Shown: positions 44,990 through 55,474 of the stretch, piece after piece
How the letters are laid out: the number at the start of each line of letters is the position of its first letter
Numbering within the stretch: position 1 is the stretch's first letter
Source: Paragonimus westermani
Taxonomy: Eukaryota; Platyhelminthes; Trematoda; Plagiorchiida; Troglotrematidae
DNA: 64,000 nt
Assembly (NCBI GenBank): GCA_008508345.1
Contig: QNGE01003290.1
Location: forward strand, 24,198 to 88,197
Direction: 5' to 3'
Translations under genes and position numbers: made by a program
The notes under the pieces: generated by a model
What the model saw: the letters and a program-made list of their open reading frames with translations, nothing else
Told to the model about the DNA's origin: nothing
Databases searched by the model: none

Positions 44990-46595
44990 TGTACTGCATA
45001 GGTTCCACAAACAAGCGTCCAACCGACAGGGTCACATGACCCAATCAGGTCAGGCGTTGACGTGCAAAATTGCGGGTGCACTCGGGCACCATGAGCGGCG
45101 GCTCTTGTAAACAGGTCCACCGTACGGACGCACACACGTTATCTGTGGGCACGCATATAACAGGACACAATGTGCACCATATATTCTTCCACCATTTCCG
45201 GAAAGTAATGACAAGCTTTTACTTTCCCGTTGTCAAGGTGTGATGGAAAATCCCACTTGTTTGAACAGGCAGCTGGATTGGCCGAATCCTGTAGAAGGTC
45301 TAGTCGATTCGGATTGCCGACACTCCTATCATCGTCAGCGAACGTAGCAGAGCTCATTAAGGTAGTCACAGGTGGTTCCAGAACGGATTTTTGTAGAACA
45401 CCGCCATGAGCCATCTGTTTGCTCGATAAGCCTTTCCAAAATGACATTGTGAGTGTCCCATGTGGTAATGAAACTTGAGCGCATTCGCGGACTTGGCGCT
45501 ACGCGGCAACGCTTACATTCCGTCAGTAACATTCAGTGATTGACAGAGTGCAAAGCTTTACTATAGTCGTGGTAACAAACTTTTGTCTGTTCTCTTCTCT
45601 CTACTATCAGTTATTTTATCTAAGATACAAGTGGGATCCCACTGGCACGAACTCGTTTTCACAAAACCATGAATATTAGCACTAAGAAGTAGCTATAAGA
45701 GAGGCAGTTGGCCACCTGACCTCTGTCGATCACTTTGCATGCCTTCAGCGGGCCGCTAATAAGGCAGTATGCCATTAGGGCGACAGTCTGCAACTCTATG
45801 TCTTACTTCTATCTTGAGAATAGCCAATACATTAGGTACCCTTTAATATTCAACAACCTTCCCTTGATCCCCTGATCAGCTGATTACCTTGGTCACACCA
45901 AAATATTAGGGAATGGACGAATCAGAGTGGCGTAAACGCCGTTCACTCTCGAAGATATCGAAGGGTGTGGTGATTGAAGAATAGCCTTGACCTCAGAAAC
46001 TGTGGTCGTGAAGCTTTGCATCCTATGTGCAGGCCTTCTGACCCTTACTGTCTTCGAAATCCTTAGGCTCTTTTCTGGATCTAAGCTGACAGAATGTTGT
46101 CATAAATGGTCCACTTTCTAATGACCATCAACCGACTGTATTAAAATTACTTACCTGCTCGCGGAGAGCAAGAGTGTAACTGCACGTAACCGTAGGACAT
46201 TTTTGGGTTAGATTTGACCCTACCTGTCACTTCTGAATTTCACATTAGCTCATACGTTTATCGGATCTTTGTGGTGCGATTTCTCGTGAAGTCAAAACGT
46301 ATCTTTTTTAAAACCACCTGTAAATTTAGAATGCCTTCATGCACATATTCTCCTCTTTTATGCTTTCAAGGTGGTAGCTTGCACCAAGACGGACTAGCCT
46401 TCCTATGTTCGAGAACTATAAACACATCCTTACCCGTTAGCATGGTCATATTCAAGTTTATTAATTTTCAGTAACTCTGCAATAAAGCACTGTTGCTAGA
46501 CCGTTATCACGATGTCATCGCCGCGTCTTTCAAAAATTCGTTCAATGCCTTACATTTTTAAATTCCGGCTCAATTTTCCGTGAGTGGCTTCCACC
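44990..46595. other. No recognisable gene
   Basis: Short frames only; the longest (45139-45447, minus) shows no family motif. Confidence 0.4.
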
Positions 46596-46599
46596 TATC

Positions 46600-47330
46600 A
46601 AATTCCCGGGGCCTCAGGATTGCAAGATCACTTTTCCTCAATGGTACATATATGTCTGGGACTCTAATCGTTTACCTGTTTCGTGTTACTACGAGATGGA
46701 GAGCCGAGTCTTCTTGTCCCGGTCTCAGTCTAGTTGCTGGCTGGACACACTGCTGTTTAAAGACTGGGAGAAGAGGGACACTTCAAGGATGTGCCCCCAA
46801 AATTTCCTCTCCTATAAGTCTGACGTTCACAGTCTGCGTAGGTGTTGTATACACGTCAAGGCCGCCTGTGTGGAGCATACAGATACAACAGTAGGTACGT
46901 TCAGGTTACACAGTAACAGGACGGAACTTCGACTACTAAATAATACAGATATGGTATCTAATAAAGTACAGCGCTCACCCTCAAGGTAACTCGAGAGCTT
47001 CGGTATACACAGAGTACAGATTTGCGAGTTAATCTTTCGGACAGTACACATTCTATTTTGCATACGTTAGGAATGTGAAAACGTACCAGCAATCTCAGCA
47101 TACTGGTTTGCAAATGACAAAAGCAGTCCGTTTCCAGACCTGCTTTACTCTCTATCCGGCTTACAGTAAGCCATCCCTCGTAAGGAAAGGTGATCACTTT
47201 TCACTTCCTGTTTGAGCCAGGTTTCCGTGTTGGCAACTACAACACATCGTTTGCCTTCAGCACTCAGTCCAACCCAGCTGTTGACAATGTCGCAGGAATT
47301 TGAGTACATGACTTCCACATGTGTATCCTA
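46600..47330 (-). pseudogene. LINE apurinic-type endonuclease relic
   Basis: On the minus strand, SNSCDIVNSWVGLSAEGKRC and then NTETWLKQE (about 47207-47230) match the start of the AP-like endonuclease of CR1-type LINEs (T-E-T-W block). LSLRGMAYCKPDRE and, in other frames, VLLLCNLNVP (the GDFN block, damaged) and SQSLNSSVSS follow. Several frameshifts and stops. The enzyme would nick target DNA. It lies directly downstream of an ORF1-like relic on the same strand. Confidence 0.65.
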
Positions 47331-47639
47331 GGGACATTCTACGTTTTTGAGTTAGTTCCCCCTGGTGTCATCCACGAAGATATCGTTCCTTTTTGTGGTG
47401 GTGTGCTAGGAATAAGGTTACCTCATGCCCCTGATAACATACTCATTTGAGTTCTCATTCACTAGCTGAGTGGTCGGCTCTCCAGCAATAGATGTGTCCA
47501 CCTATAACTGTTTGGGAGCCCGTCCAGTGTTCACCGAAGGGGATCCTGGCTCTTTCATGTTTTGGCTATACAGACTAACCTATCGACGGGCTGCATTGTG
47601 GTGGCCTTCCTGTACAAATGATGTTACATCCTGGTGTTC

Positions 47640-48000
47640 ATTACACGTCGCCAGGTCATCAGGAGCGACTTCGAATTGATTAATAGTTCCAGTCACCATT
47701 TCTCTAAATCTCATTGGGAGGTAACTAATGCCTCGCTAACTCAGGAATTTGTACCCGTCTGTTCTACTTACCCACCCTGACTACTCTTTCCATACCGACA
47801 TGTTCAGTTATATAAGTATGTCTTAAACGATTTATCTAACAGGAGCTGATCGGATTTTTCGGATTCTACTGTTCCTGAAGTAAGGTTTAGGAGCACAATA
47901 GACCGTTAAATTACGTGTTCGCCCAACAGCCACGTCTAGATGCCCTTCAACTAGCTTCAACCTCTCATCAAGACTTTTAATAGCTCAGCGAATATCTTAA
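47640..48000 (-). pseudogene. LINE ORF1-like or inter-ORF relic
   Basis: AIKSLDERLKLVEGHLDVA followed by RNLTVYCAPKP (about 47880-47990) resembles the coiled-coil plus N-x-x-V-x-x-x-P start of the RNA-binding part in LINE ORF1 proteins. The rest is too decayed to align. It sits upstream of the endonuclease relic on the same strand, which is the expected order. Confidence 0.45.
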
Positions 48001-48060
48001 ATCGGAGTAGGAGTACTCCTCTCCCATCTATCCCGTGTTTTATCTAGCAGTCTGCTCGCA

Positions 48061-50685
48061 CTCAGCAATCTTACGTTCATTCGCACCGAGGCGGGTATCA
48101 ATGCTCCTACAGGATGCATTTGATTTTCATTTCACTTGCTTACGCTGGTCCCACCTCTTGAACTGATGGATATCCAGAAAGTTGACGAAGCGTCGAGGAT
48201 ACTGTTATCATTATTTTCGTCAATCCCCGGATCAATCGACGCAGTGATCTCAATCGTCACTGCAAGCGCGCCATCTACTGGATTCGTTCCTGTATTTAAT
48301 TATATCATCTCAAAGAAATTGGTCCTCGTAGTTGTTTATTTAATTCAGCTCTAGGTGTCTAAATAACAAATGCGGAATTTATTCCACCACTCATGAGGTC
48401 AGTGGTTTCATTGTCTTCTGTGGTGGACAGCGCGGTTACAAGTTTAGGTTAAAATCGTATTAGGATGTTATTGTGCTAACCTCCTTGAGCCTGTACATAC
48501 GTTGCATATCCAGTTTAGCTAAGAACACCTATTTAAATGTTAGGCAGATAATGAGTAATCAGTGAACACCGAACGTGGAATATTATTAAGCCAACATCAA
48601 TGAGAATGTCACAGTTAGTGGTTTGTAGATGACATTCTCCACATTAACGTTCGTTTGGCCCTCAATACTTCCGAGTTTCGCATCTCATGCCAGTAGTTAG
48701 ATGAATTAGGCGCAATTCCAAGAATACTTCATACGAACGTTGAGAATGTAGAAAAGGAGGGGATGATGAGGAGCACGACGAGAACAGATGGATAAATATA
48801 TATCACAAAATCTGTGCAATAACAATCAAACAGCCGCCTGTACATTGATGACAGCAGTGAATACGATAGCAAGACAGTCAAGATGATGAGATATGACCAT
48901 AAAGATAATGATTAGTGATCAGTGGGCACAAAAATACTGAGACAACGATCTAGGTCAAACAGAGGAATACATTAACACAAGAGGGCAAGGGAAAACCTGA
49001 AGCAAACTTGAATCACTCGCAGTCAGCCTCTGGATGTAGTTCTGCCAACTCAAACATTTCCGAATCTTGTGGGTATACTTAAAGTGGCCGAGGAAATTAC
49101 AGTGTATTACGGATCAGAAGCTGATGTACGTCTGTCAGGTCTAAAGGAAATCTACGTATTATCTGACGCTGATGCTTATGATACTGAGGAGAGGCGCGCT
49201 GGTTAAACCGTTTTACTAGCAACTTGGTACAGTGTTGGTAAACACAGTGTGCTTGATGACCAGAGGCTGTCTGTAATGGAAATCTCGATTCACCGATTAC
49301 CCAAACACCAACACAACAGAAGATCTAACAAACGGCCAATCCAAATATCGCGCTAATGATACAACATCAGGATTGGACGAACGGTCTTAGTGTTGTGCCT
49401 TCCGTTATTCGTCAATTCATCTGTTCCGTATTCCACCAATTAACATACAGTTTATGGTGTTGCATGTGCTAGTGAGATCAGCTAATGACAGGCTGTGATT
49501 TCTCTAATACTGTTGTACATCAATAAATTCGGCGTCTCAATCCATGAATAACAATTGCTTACTGCTGCCAGAACCAGGTCTTCACCTAATTACTTGCATG
49601 GGAGGTTTCAATTCGAGTACCATTCTTAGGGCTATTCGAAGTCCCTAATTCTGAGTATCACACTGTCCCTTGGCTGGTCAATGACCTTAACCGGCATGTT
49701 TTACGTTCCTGACCCAGCTGGCGTCTGGTACTCAACTGACCTACTAAAACCGATTTGTCTGGAATGCAACTTTCAAGGGCAACATAAATTTAATCTCAGA
49801 TTAAAAGGAATATCCCGTTTGACCAGTAGAGTATACTCGTCAGGTGTCTATGAACTTAGTTCGTGGATGGTTCCTTATTAAGAGTGTATAAATTGGACAA
49901 TCACCACAGTGTACCTCCTCACGGGGTTTTCGATGCCAAGAGAGATAAAAAGGACAGAACCTGTTTTCTTTCTCTATTCCATGAATTGTAATAAGTCTGA
50001 CTGCCCATTTATATCGTACGACACTAGACACAGATCGTCTACACAGAGGCCGTCACTAAGGTTGTCAAAAGAGAAGTTTCCTACCTCCCATTGAACCTCT
50101 TATCTGCGTGAATCTCGCTTTCCATATGCTGGTGATCGCAGTCGTTGCCCAGAGTATGGCGATCATTTCGAAAATCTGAACACCGAAATAAGTCGGTGGA
50201 ATTCGTTACGATTGTAAAATGCTAATATACGACACCTACAAATCACAAGGAAAAACACAGGGAAGTATGTTACTCTCAGACTGACACTTGCGGCTGGTCA
50301 TAATATAACTCAATACTTCAAACTATTCCCACCGCTAGCCAACGTAATTTTTACACAAGCTGCACATAACAAGAGCGATTGAACGGCATAATCAACTACT
50401 CTCAGGCTTTCCTTGATCAATGATACGGTCAATTCTATGACAAGGATAATAATCACGTTAGCATCTTTTGTACACACAAAACTGACCGTAATTGCTTTAT
50501 AAACATCGGTTCACCAGTCACCAGCAGCTTCGAGGTACAATTACATAACAGTATTTTGAGTAGAGACGTAAGAATCAGTTTTTTTGCACAGTATATATGT
50601 CGAGTGTATTTCACTGCAGTACATTAGGTGTTTACGGTAGTCTGCAGGGTTGTATAGTAAAATTCACCAGGAATTGTGAGGAGAA
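48061..50685. other. No recognisable gene
   Basis: Short frames only. The 72-codon frame at 48136-48354 (+) is antisense to the presumed LINE 5' region. Confidence 0.4.
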
Positions 50686-50870
50686 ATTACAAACAAGTTG
50701 TAATACTCTACGTTTCAACCACCTCGGGTGGCCTTCCTCAGGAGTGTTGTAAACGAAATCCCAATCTGTTTATCAGTAACATGTTAAACACGACGCCCAA
50801 TCTATTCAGCTTCATTCGTACTAAATTTGGTGCGGATATCTTACAAGAGAAATTACAAGGTCTTCAACCA
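50686..50870 (-). repeat. Hammerhead-carrying repeat (HR), copy 3 (best preserved)
   Basis: Aligns with 31505-31640 (same orientation) and with the reverse complement of 2815-3010. It contains the full unit: ribozyme-like block, a middle block with ATCAGTAACATGTTAAAC, and a distal block with TTCATTCGTACTAAATTTGG and GCGGATATCTTACAA. Confidence 0.75.
50701..50760 (-). ncRNA. Hammerhead-ribozyme-like motif with complete core, copy 3
   Basis: Minus strand: ACTC (stem I 5' arm), CTGAGGA (matches CUGANGA), hairpin GGCCACC-CGA-GGTGGTT (stem II, five Watson-Crick pairs plus two G-T), GAAA, CGTA, then GAGT (stem I 3' arm, four pairs with ACTC). The predicted cleavage is after the A of GTA. Stem III is reduced to the ACGT type, the minimal form reported for hammerheads of Penelope-like elements. 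Such ribozymes trim element RNAs; activity here is untested. Confidence 0.65.
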
Positions 50871-51492
50871 CAAATATACACACCTCAGTATGTATCAGTC
50901 ACTGGGAGTTTTTTGCTAAAACACTCCGCAAAATGAACGTTTAACTTCATGTGCCTTACAAAGATGAAAAGATTACCATTCCGTTGAACCTCTTTATCAC
51001 ACACACACACAGCAGTTGTGGAACGCATGCTCTATGTGGTCCAGTCGGTCAGGATGTCTATCACCATCACAATTCCAATAACACTACTGGAAATCTTGCT
51101 ACTGTTTAGTGCCAAATTTTGAATCACCTGTAAATTTTCCAACTGGAGTCCCGGGCCGCTTGCATAAGCAGAATGGAGCAGAAAGTACGTGGTCAGTTCA
51201 GCGAACACATCTCAGTGTGGGTCCGTACGACTATCATGGATATTACAATGTCGCAATATTGTCAGAACGTGACATGCTACATAGAGCTACCGTCACCGGG
51301 AGCTCGAAATTTGCTGATATGTCAACTTTATTTAACAGCAAATCAAAGGTTGCTCCAATTAGTGGGAACGATGGAACTTAACACGTGGAAACCACCTCAT
51401 TGCGTACACGAAGACTTATTCGTCAGTATTAGATTGCCCCGGTAATAGATGTGCGCTGATGTGTGTTTGCGTGATTGTTGATTTTGCTTGGT
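50871..51492. other. No recognisable gene
   Basis: Two overlapping 90-codon frames without a motif; an (AC)n tract at 51000-51010. Confidence 0.4.
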
Positions 51493-51497
51493 GTATC

Positions 51498-51633
51498 TGT
51501 AGAACAAGTCAGGTTCAGAGTAAGATGTGAATTCACTACACCACACACATCTCATCTAGTCTGTTATGGATACTATAGATATAGGTCAATGTCAAACAGA
51601 TAAGGCGTACACGATTAGCTTCACTCCACCACA
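51498..51633 (-). repeat. 3' LTR of the non-autonomous element
   Basis: 136 bp, same TG...CA ends as the 5' LTR. The central block CATCTCATCTAGTCTGTTA (plus strand) is shared exactly with the 5' copy. Confidence 0.92.
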
Positions 51634-51646
51634 TCCTTCCCTTTTT
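51634..51646 (-). promoter_or_regulatory. Polypurine tract
   Basis: On the minus strand AAAAAGGGAAGGA lies immediately before the 3' LTR. This is the plus-strand primer site of LTR elements, in the exact expected position. Confidence 0.85.
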
Positions 51647-51759
51647 AAAGAATCTTCGGTATTCTTCGGTTTCGTAGAACGAACTCGTTTTCTTCAGTGG
51701 AACTGGATTCAGCTGCTCCGGAACTTGTGTTCATCGTTTACTGTTTCCGTAGATACCTT

Positions 51760-52215
51760 CTTTTCCTCCTTAATGTCCCGTGATTTGTGCGTACCACATA
51801 AGAACGCTCACCGTCTCATCCTTCCACAATCCCTGGGGCCCATCTGTCAGAGCCCATACCGAACGGCTGAATCCAAACGGCATCCCCTTCGTCCAATCTT
51901 GGTAGCTCATGAGTCTCTTTGTTATACACTTGTCTTTATCGTTCCGTTCGTTGTTTCAAACGTTTTCTTACGGCGTCCCACGTGACAGTTTGTAGGGCTA
52001 GACGAACTTCAGCTAGTGGTATTCGAGTTCTCGTTCTTCTTCCCATGAGCCGTTGAGCCGGACTCAAATCTATATCTGCTGAAGGGGTTTTCTGTGTTCT
52101 AGCAGTGCCAGATAGGCGCTTCTTTGGCTGTCAAGCATTTCTTCATTATTTTCTTTGCCTCCTTCACAGCTTTACCATTAGACTGGCTGCGGTGTGGACT
52201 GGAGATTTTGTGTTT
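51760..52215 (-). pseudogene. Integrase carboxy end of the non-autonomous element
   Basis: From the deletion joint onwards SQSNGKAVKEAKKIMKK marks the end of the core around the catalytic Glu. PSADIDLSPAQRLMGRRTRT and NKETHELPRLDEGDAVWIQP are the typical carboxy-terminal blocks of Gypsy integrases. Frame changes and stops occur. The upstream catalytic core is deleted. Confidence 0.82.
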
Positions 52216-52245
52216 AAACCGTCATTTTTCGGCAGATCGTATACC

Positions 52246-53058
52246 CTAGTGAGGTTCGTTCACTCCAACCGCACACACTGAGTACCTTCTAGGCTGGGTT
52301 GCCTTTGCCACACCTGGACCATTCTTGCAGCAAACAGATAAATGATTCGCTTTACCGCACTTCGTGCAAATTTTTCGCCATGCTGGACATTGTTTTCTCT
52401 TGAAACCATGGGTTCCTCCGCAGAGAGTGCAGTCTGCTAGAGGGTTTCTTGGTTCTTTGGCCATCACGCGAGTGACATCCTCTGTCGAGTGAATTTTGAG
52501 GGTTTCGGCCTTTCTGTCGGCTGCCTCTTCACTTCGACACATATCAGTTCATTGTCTGAGCATCAACTGAAGATCCGTCAATATTCTCTTGGTCAAATCA
52601 CCGTTTCTCATTTCGATAATTAACTTATCGTTGATCAATTTGCCATGCATGGAGTTACAGAAACCGCAGATTGTGGCCATGGATCTCAGAGCTTGAACAA
52701 ATTGATCTACAGATTCTTCAAGTTCTTGGACGCGGCAATCAAATTTATATCTCTCAAAAGTGTCGTTCGTAAATCCCAAACAATAACATTCTAATTTTTT
52801 CATCGTGTTTTCTCACTCTTCTGGGTCTTCGTCTGCCTCATACGGAAATGTGTTAATGCAGCCGACGGCCTGCTCTCCGATGGCATGTCGAACCATCGCC
52901 ATTTGAAACTCCTCGGCTAACGACAGTCGAGCTAGCTTGCGGAAATCTTGAAATTGCAACTTCCACATTTTCCATCTTTCTGGAAGTCCTTTATCCTCAT
53001 TCATGTTCAGCTGGGACGGTGGTCGGAGATTCAATCCCACCATTGGGCTCACACCCAT
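52246..53058 (-). pseudogene. Gag of the non-autonomous element
   Basis: One reading frame of about 271 codons from ATG at 53058, broken by only two stops (52813-52815 and 52549-52551). The first third has PERWKMWKLQFQDFRKLARL. The middle has QELEESVDQFVQALRSMATI, as in Mag-type Gag. The end has two zinc knuckles, CTLCGGTHGFKRKQC and CTKCGKANHLSVCC, both with their His. Gag binds and packages RNA; here it is nearly readable although pol is gone. It differs from the gag of family A and of the Mag-like element at 39 kb. Confidence 0.88.
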
Positions 53059-53072
53059 TCAGTCTGGGTTCT

Positions 53073-53097
53073 TCATCTCTGTCACCATGTAGAACAA
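53073..53097 (-). promoter_or_regulatory. Primer-binding site
   Basis: TGGTGACAGAGATGAAG starts at the base after the LTR end with no spacer. TGG fits the CCA end of a tRNA. The first seven bases match what a tRNA-Trp primer site would begin with, but the rest diverges, so the tRNA is not assigned. Confidence 0.65.
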
Positions 53098-53243
53098 GCC
53101 AGCTTACGAACAAGATGTGTATTCACTACACCACACATAACATCTCATCTAGTCTGTTACGGATACTATAGATATAGGTCAATTCGAACAATCTGGTTGT
53201 CTAATGCAGATATGGCGTACACGATTGACTGCACTCCACCACA
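53098..53243 (-). repeat. 5' LTR of the non-autonomous element
   Basis: 146 bp, begins TGTGGTGGAGTG and ends CTTGTTCTACA on the minus strand. Compared with the 3' LTR it has extra bases near 53200 and a three-base insertion. Short for a Gypsy LTR. Confidence 0.92.
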
Positions 53244-53248
53244 GTATC

Positions 53249-53640
53249 CTAATCAGCTTTGTTATAAAAGCTCGCAAACGACAGGATACACCTCAACAGA
53301 TACAACAAGATGTTACCGACAAGTACAATGTAAAAAAATTCTCAAGTTATCCGTCCAGTTTGTCGCGGAAGTAGTTGTTTTGCGTTTCCCAATATCTTGA
53401 ATGGCTTGGGTTTATGCGTACATTGTATAAAATTTACTGGAGTTTTTGTTAGCGAATTTTGAGCGTAAGTCCAAATGTTAACAGTTCACAAAATGTGTCC
53501 CTCTCTGTTGTGACAATACCTCATTAGTGTAACCCGGACGTCGATTCATGTTTCAAATATTTTTACATAAAATTTTGTCATTGCTGTTGCCATCTGTGGC
53601 TGTAAGTGTCAGTTTAGTGGTACTGTTCTAGAACATACAG
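53249..53640. other. No recognisable gene
   Basis: Nothing seen besides short chance frames. Confidence 0.4.
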
Positions 53641-53644
53641 CTTC

Positions 53645-53930
53645 GACCGTAGATAACATAGCATGACTCGAAAGCTGGAAACGTAACTAGTCAGTCTCAA
53701 CACCAAGAAGACTGAGAGCTGCAAGCGACGGTCGAAGACGTCTATATACCCTGTGTAGAGTGTGTCACCAAAGAGACCATCGCTACCCTACGACCATTGA
53801 TCTGGTATTGGTCAGCCGTTCGTTATTGTGTATTTTCACATATCTTGTGATGGATATTTAGCCCTAAACAACGTCCTAGGACAACCGCTTTTTAGGTCAC
53901 AGCAGTGCTCTTCGTGTTCTTCACCTCAAA
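53645..53930 (+). repeat. Dispersed repeat R3, copy 1
   Basis: Aligns in the same orientation with 60225-60510. Shared blocks are GTCTCAACACCA, CGT.TATA...TGTG.., GTATTTTCAC followed by ATCTTG and ATGGAT, and AAACA-CTTCC-like sequence. Identity by eye about 60-65%. Class unknown. Confidence 0.5.
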
Positions 53931-55363
53931 CCTTATTGACTCTGATTAGCAAAATGTGTTGTGCTGTTGGGTCGACGAGTCTTACACACGCACAGACACA
54001 CACACGTCTTGTTGGTGTTGTTCAGCTTGTATGGGTTAATGAAGTGTTTGGATTGCAGTTGTTAATGTCAGTGCACTGGAAAGGCACTGCAGGTGGTCTC
54101 GACTATCAATAACTTATGGCTTAGTCTGCACTGTGTTTCGCGCACAACCTGATTACTTTGACTGAGATGACACCCACTCGTTTTATTGTAGTAATTGCGG
54201 TTCGCGACAGAACATTGTGTTACTGCTGTCTAACTGCAGGAACAGTTATGCTGTATAAATCTCGTAGAAAGTCCCAGCGTGGTCATGAAAAATAACGTGT
54301 AGCGAACAAGTTCGTTTTCAGTGATTCGTCATCAGGTTAAATACATCACATTTATATCATATATTTTAAGGGGAAATCGTTAGGGAAATAAACGGGTGAC
54401 GGGTGGTTGATGAGGTCAATCGTTTCAATGTCACACTGCAGTCAAGTACCCCCTTGAACAACGGGTCTTGACAGGCTAACAGAGTAGGGGGTTGGTCAGG
54501 GCAGATCCAAAGCCTGAACAAAACGTCTCTGGGCGCACAGGGTTGGGTTGTATCTACGAATCCCAATAGCCTCTGGTGTGGACAGAACCCTACTCCTCAC
54601 CGCTCTCGACTGGATGGCCTTAATTATGCTATACATAATACGGATTAAGTAACGACTTCGTTGGTTTACGTGTTGTGTTACTGCTACGGCCTAGAAATTA
54701 CCTCTGGGTTTGGACCAAGCACAATTCCGATTACTGTTGCGTATTTCTAATAACTGCATTAATTTTCCACCACCCAGGCTAGGTCAATCGACGTGTGTTA
54801 CTAAGCGGGAATGCAAATCCCCCTAAAATAAGCGCACCAAATCGGATATACTGGTCGAGACTGTAACTGAACAGCTGCCCACAACGTCCATTCTGACTGG
54901 CACAGCTAGTCCATCATGTATACATAAAATGACTTGACAAACGGTCGACCTCTATTTGCGACATACACGTAAGTCATTTTCACCAAAGTCAGAACGTTCC
55001 TGGTTTTAGACACACCTTTCACTCTGTTCGTAATGGTGACAAACAAACCCTATCGTTTTTGACAAGCTGCTGTCATGGTACGTTGGCGAAAGAAACTGTT
55101 ATGGATTCCCATATCTGGATGAAAACTTTCCTTGACCTCTCCAGTCAGTGTGCACTTTCGTCACGATCATGTGACACCCTCCTCAAATCCCCTGGTGACC
55201 TTTCACGGTTATCACGAATCCCTCGTTGACCTTCACAATCCAAACCGTGTTTAATACCTATGCCCTCGTGACCTTTCCACTCTTGATGATGTGTACTTTG
55301 TTTGCGCGCCACTCTGAGGGCCCAAGATATCACCATGCGAACGCTTGCCGGCCTGTCCCCAAC
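53931..55363. other. No recognisable gene
   Basis: A CA-rich tract at 53985-54004. On the minus strand near 54300-54335 CTGATGA and GAAA flank a short spacer and are followed by the CGAAC-TT-GTTCG hairpin, but no proper stem II forms. Confidence 0.4.
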
Positions 55364-55474
55364 TGTTGTGAGTCAAGAACGCGGATGACACAGGGGCTGT
55401 TTATTCTGGAAACCAATACACTACTGAATAGCAGTGATGTGAGGTGTATAGTGAAATCGGTCGTCCTCACTACA
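55364..55474 (-). mobile_element. Family A LTR, copy 5 (internally deleted)
   Basis: On the minus strand it starts TGTAGTGAGGACGACCG and ends TTGACTCACAACA. The first about 50 bp match the LTR start up to TATTCAGTAG; the next base continues at TGTATTGGTTTCC, so about 200 bp from the middle are missing. No primer-binding site or target duplication was found. Both termini are kept, which a random deletion need not do. Confidence 0.78.

Larger units (their letters stand above)
51498..53243 (-). mobile_element. Non-autonomous Gypsy-type LTR element with 5 bp target duplication GTATC
   Basis: A structurally complete but internally deleted element of 1,746 bp. Parts in element order (minus strand): 5' LTR 53098-53243, primer-binding site, gag 52246-53058, integrase carboxy end 51760-52215, polypurine tract 51634-51646, 3' LTR 51498-51633. 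GTATC flanks both sides (51493-51497 and 53244-53248). Protease, RT, RNase H and the integrase front are gone; the deletion joint is near 52220-52245. The LTRs differ by about ten substitutions and several indels, so the insertion is not young. Whether it moved in the deleted form is open. Confidence 0.93.

Noticed and set aside
54285..54340. CTGATGA ... GAAA on the minus strand as a fourth hammerhead
   Set aside because: The nine bases between the two boxes cannot form stem II, and stem I does not pair. Only the CGAAC-TT-GTTCG hairpin is sound.
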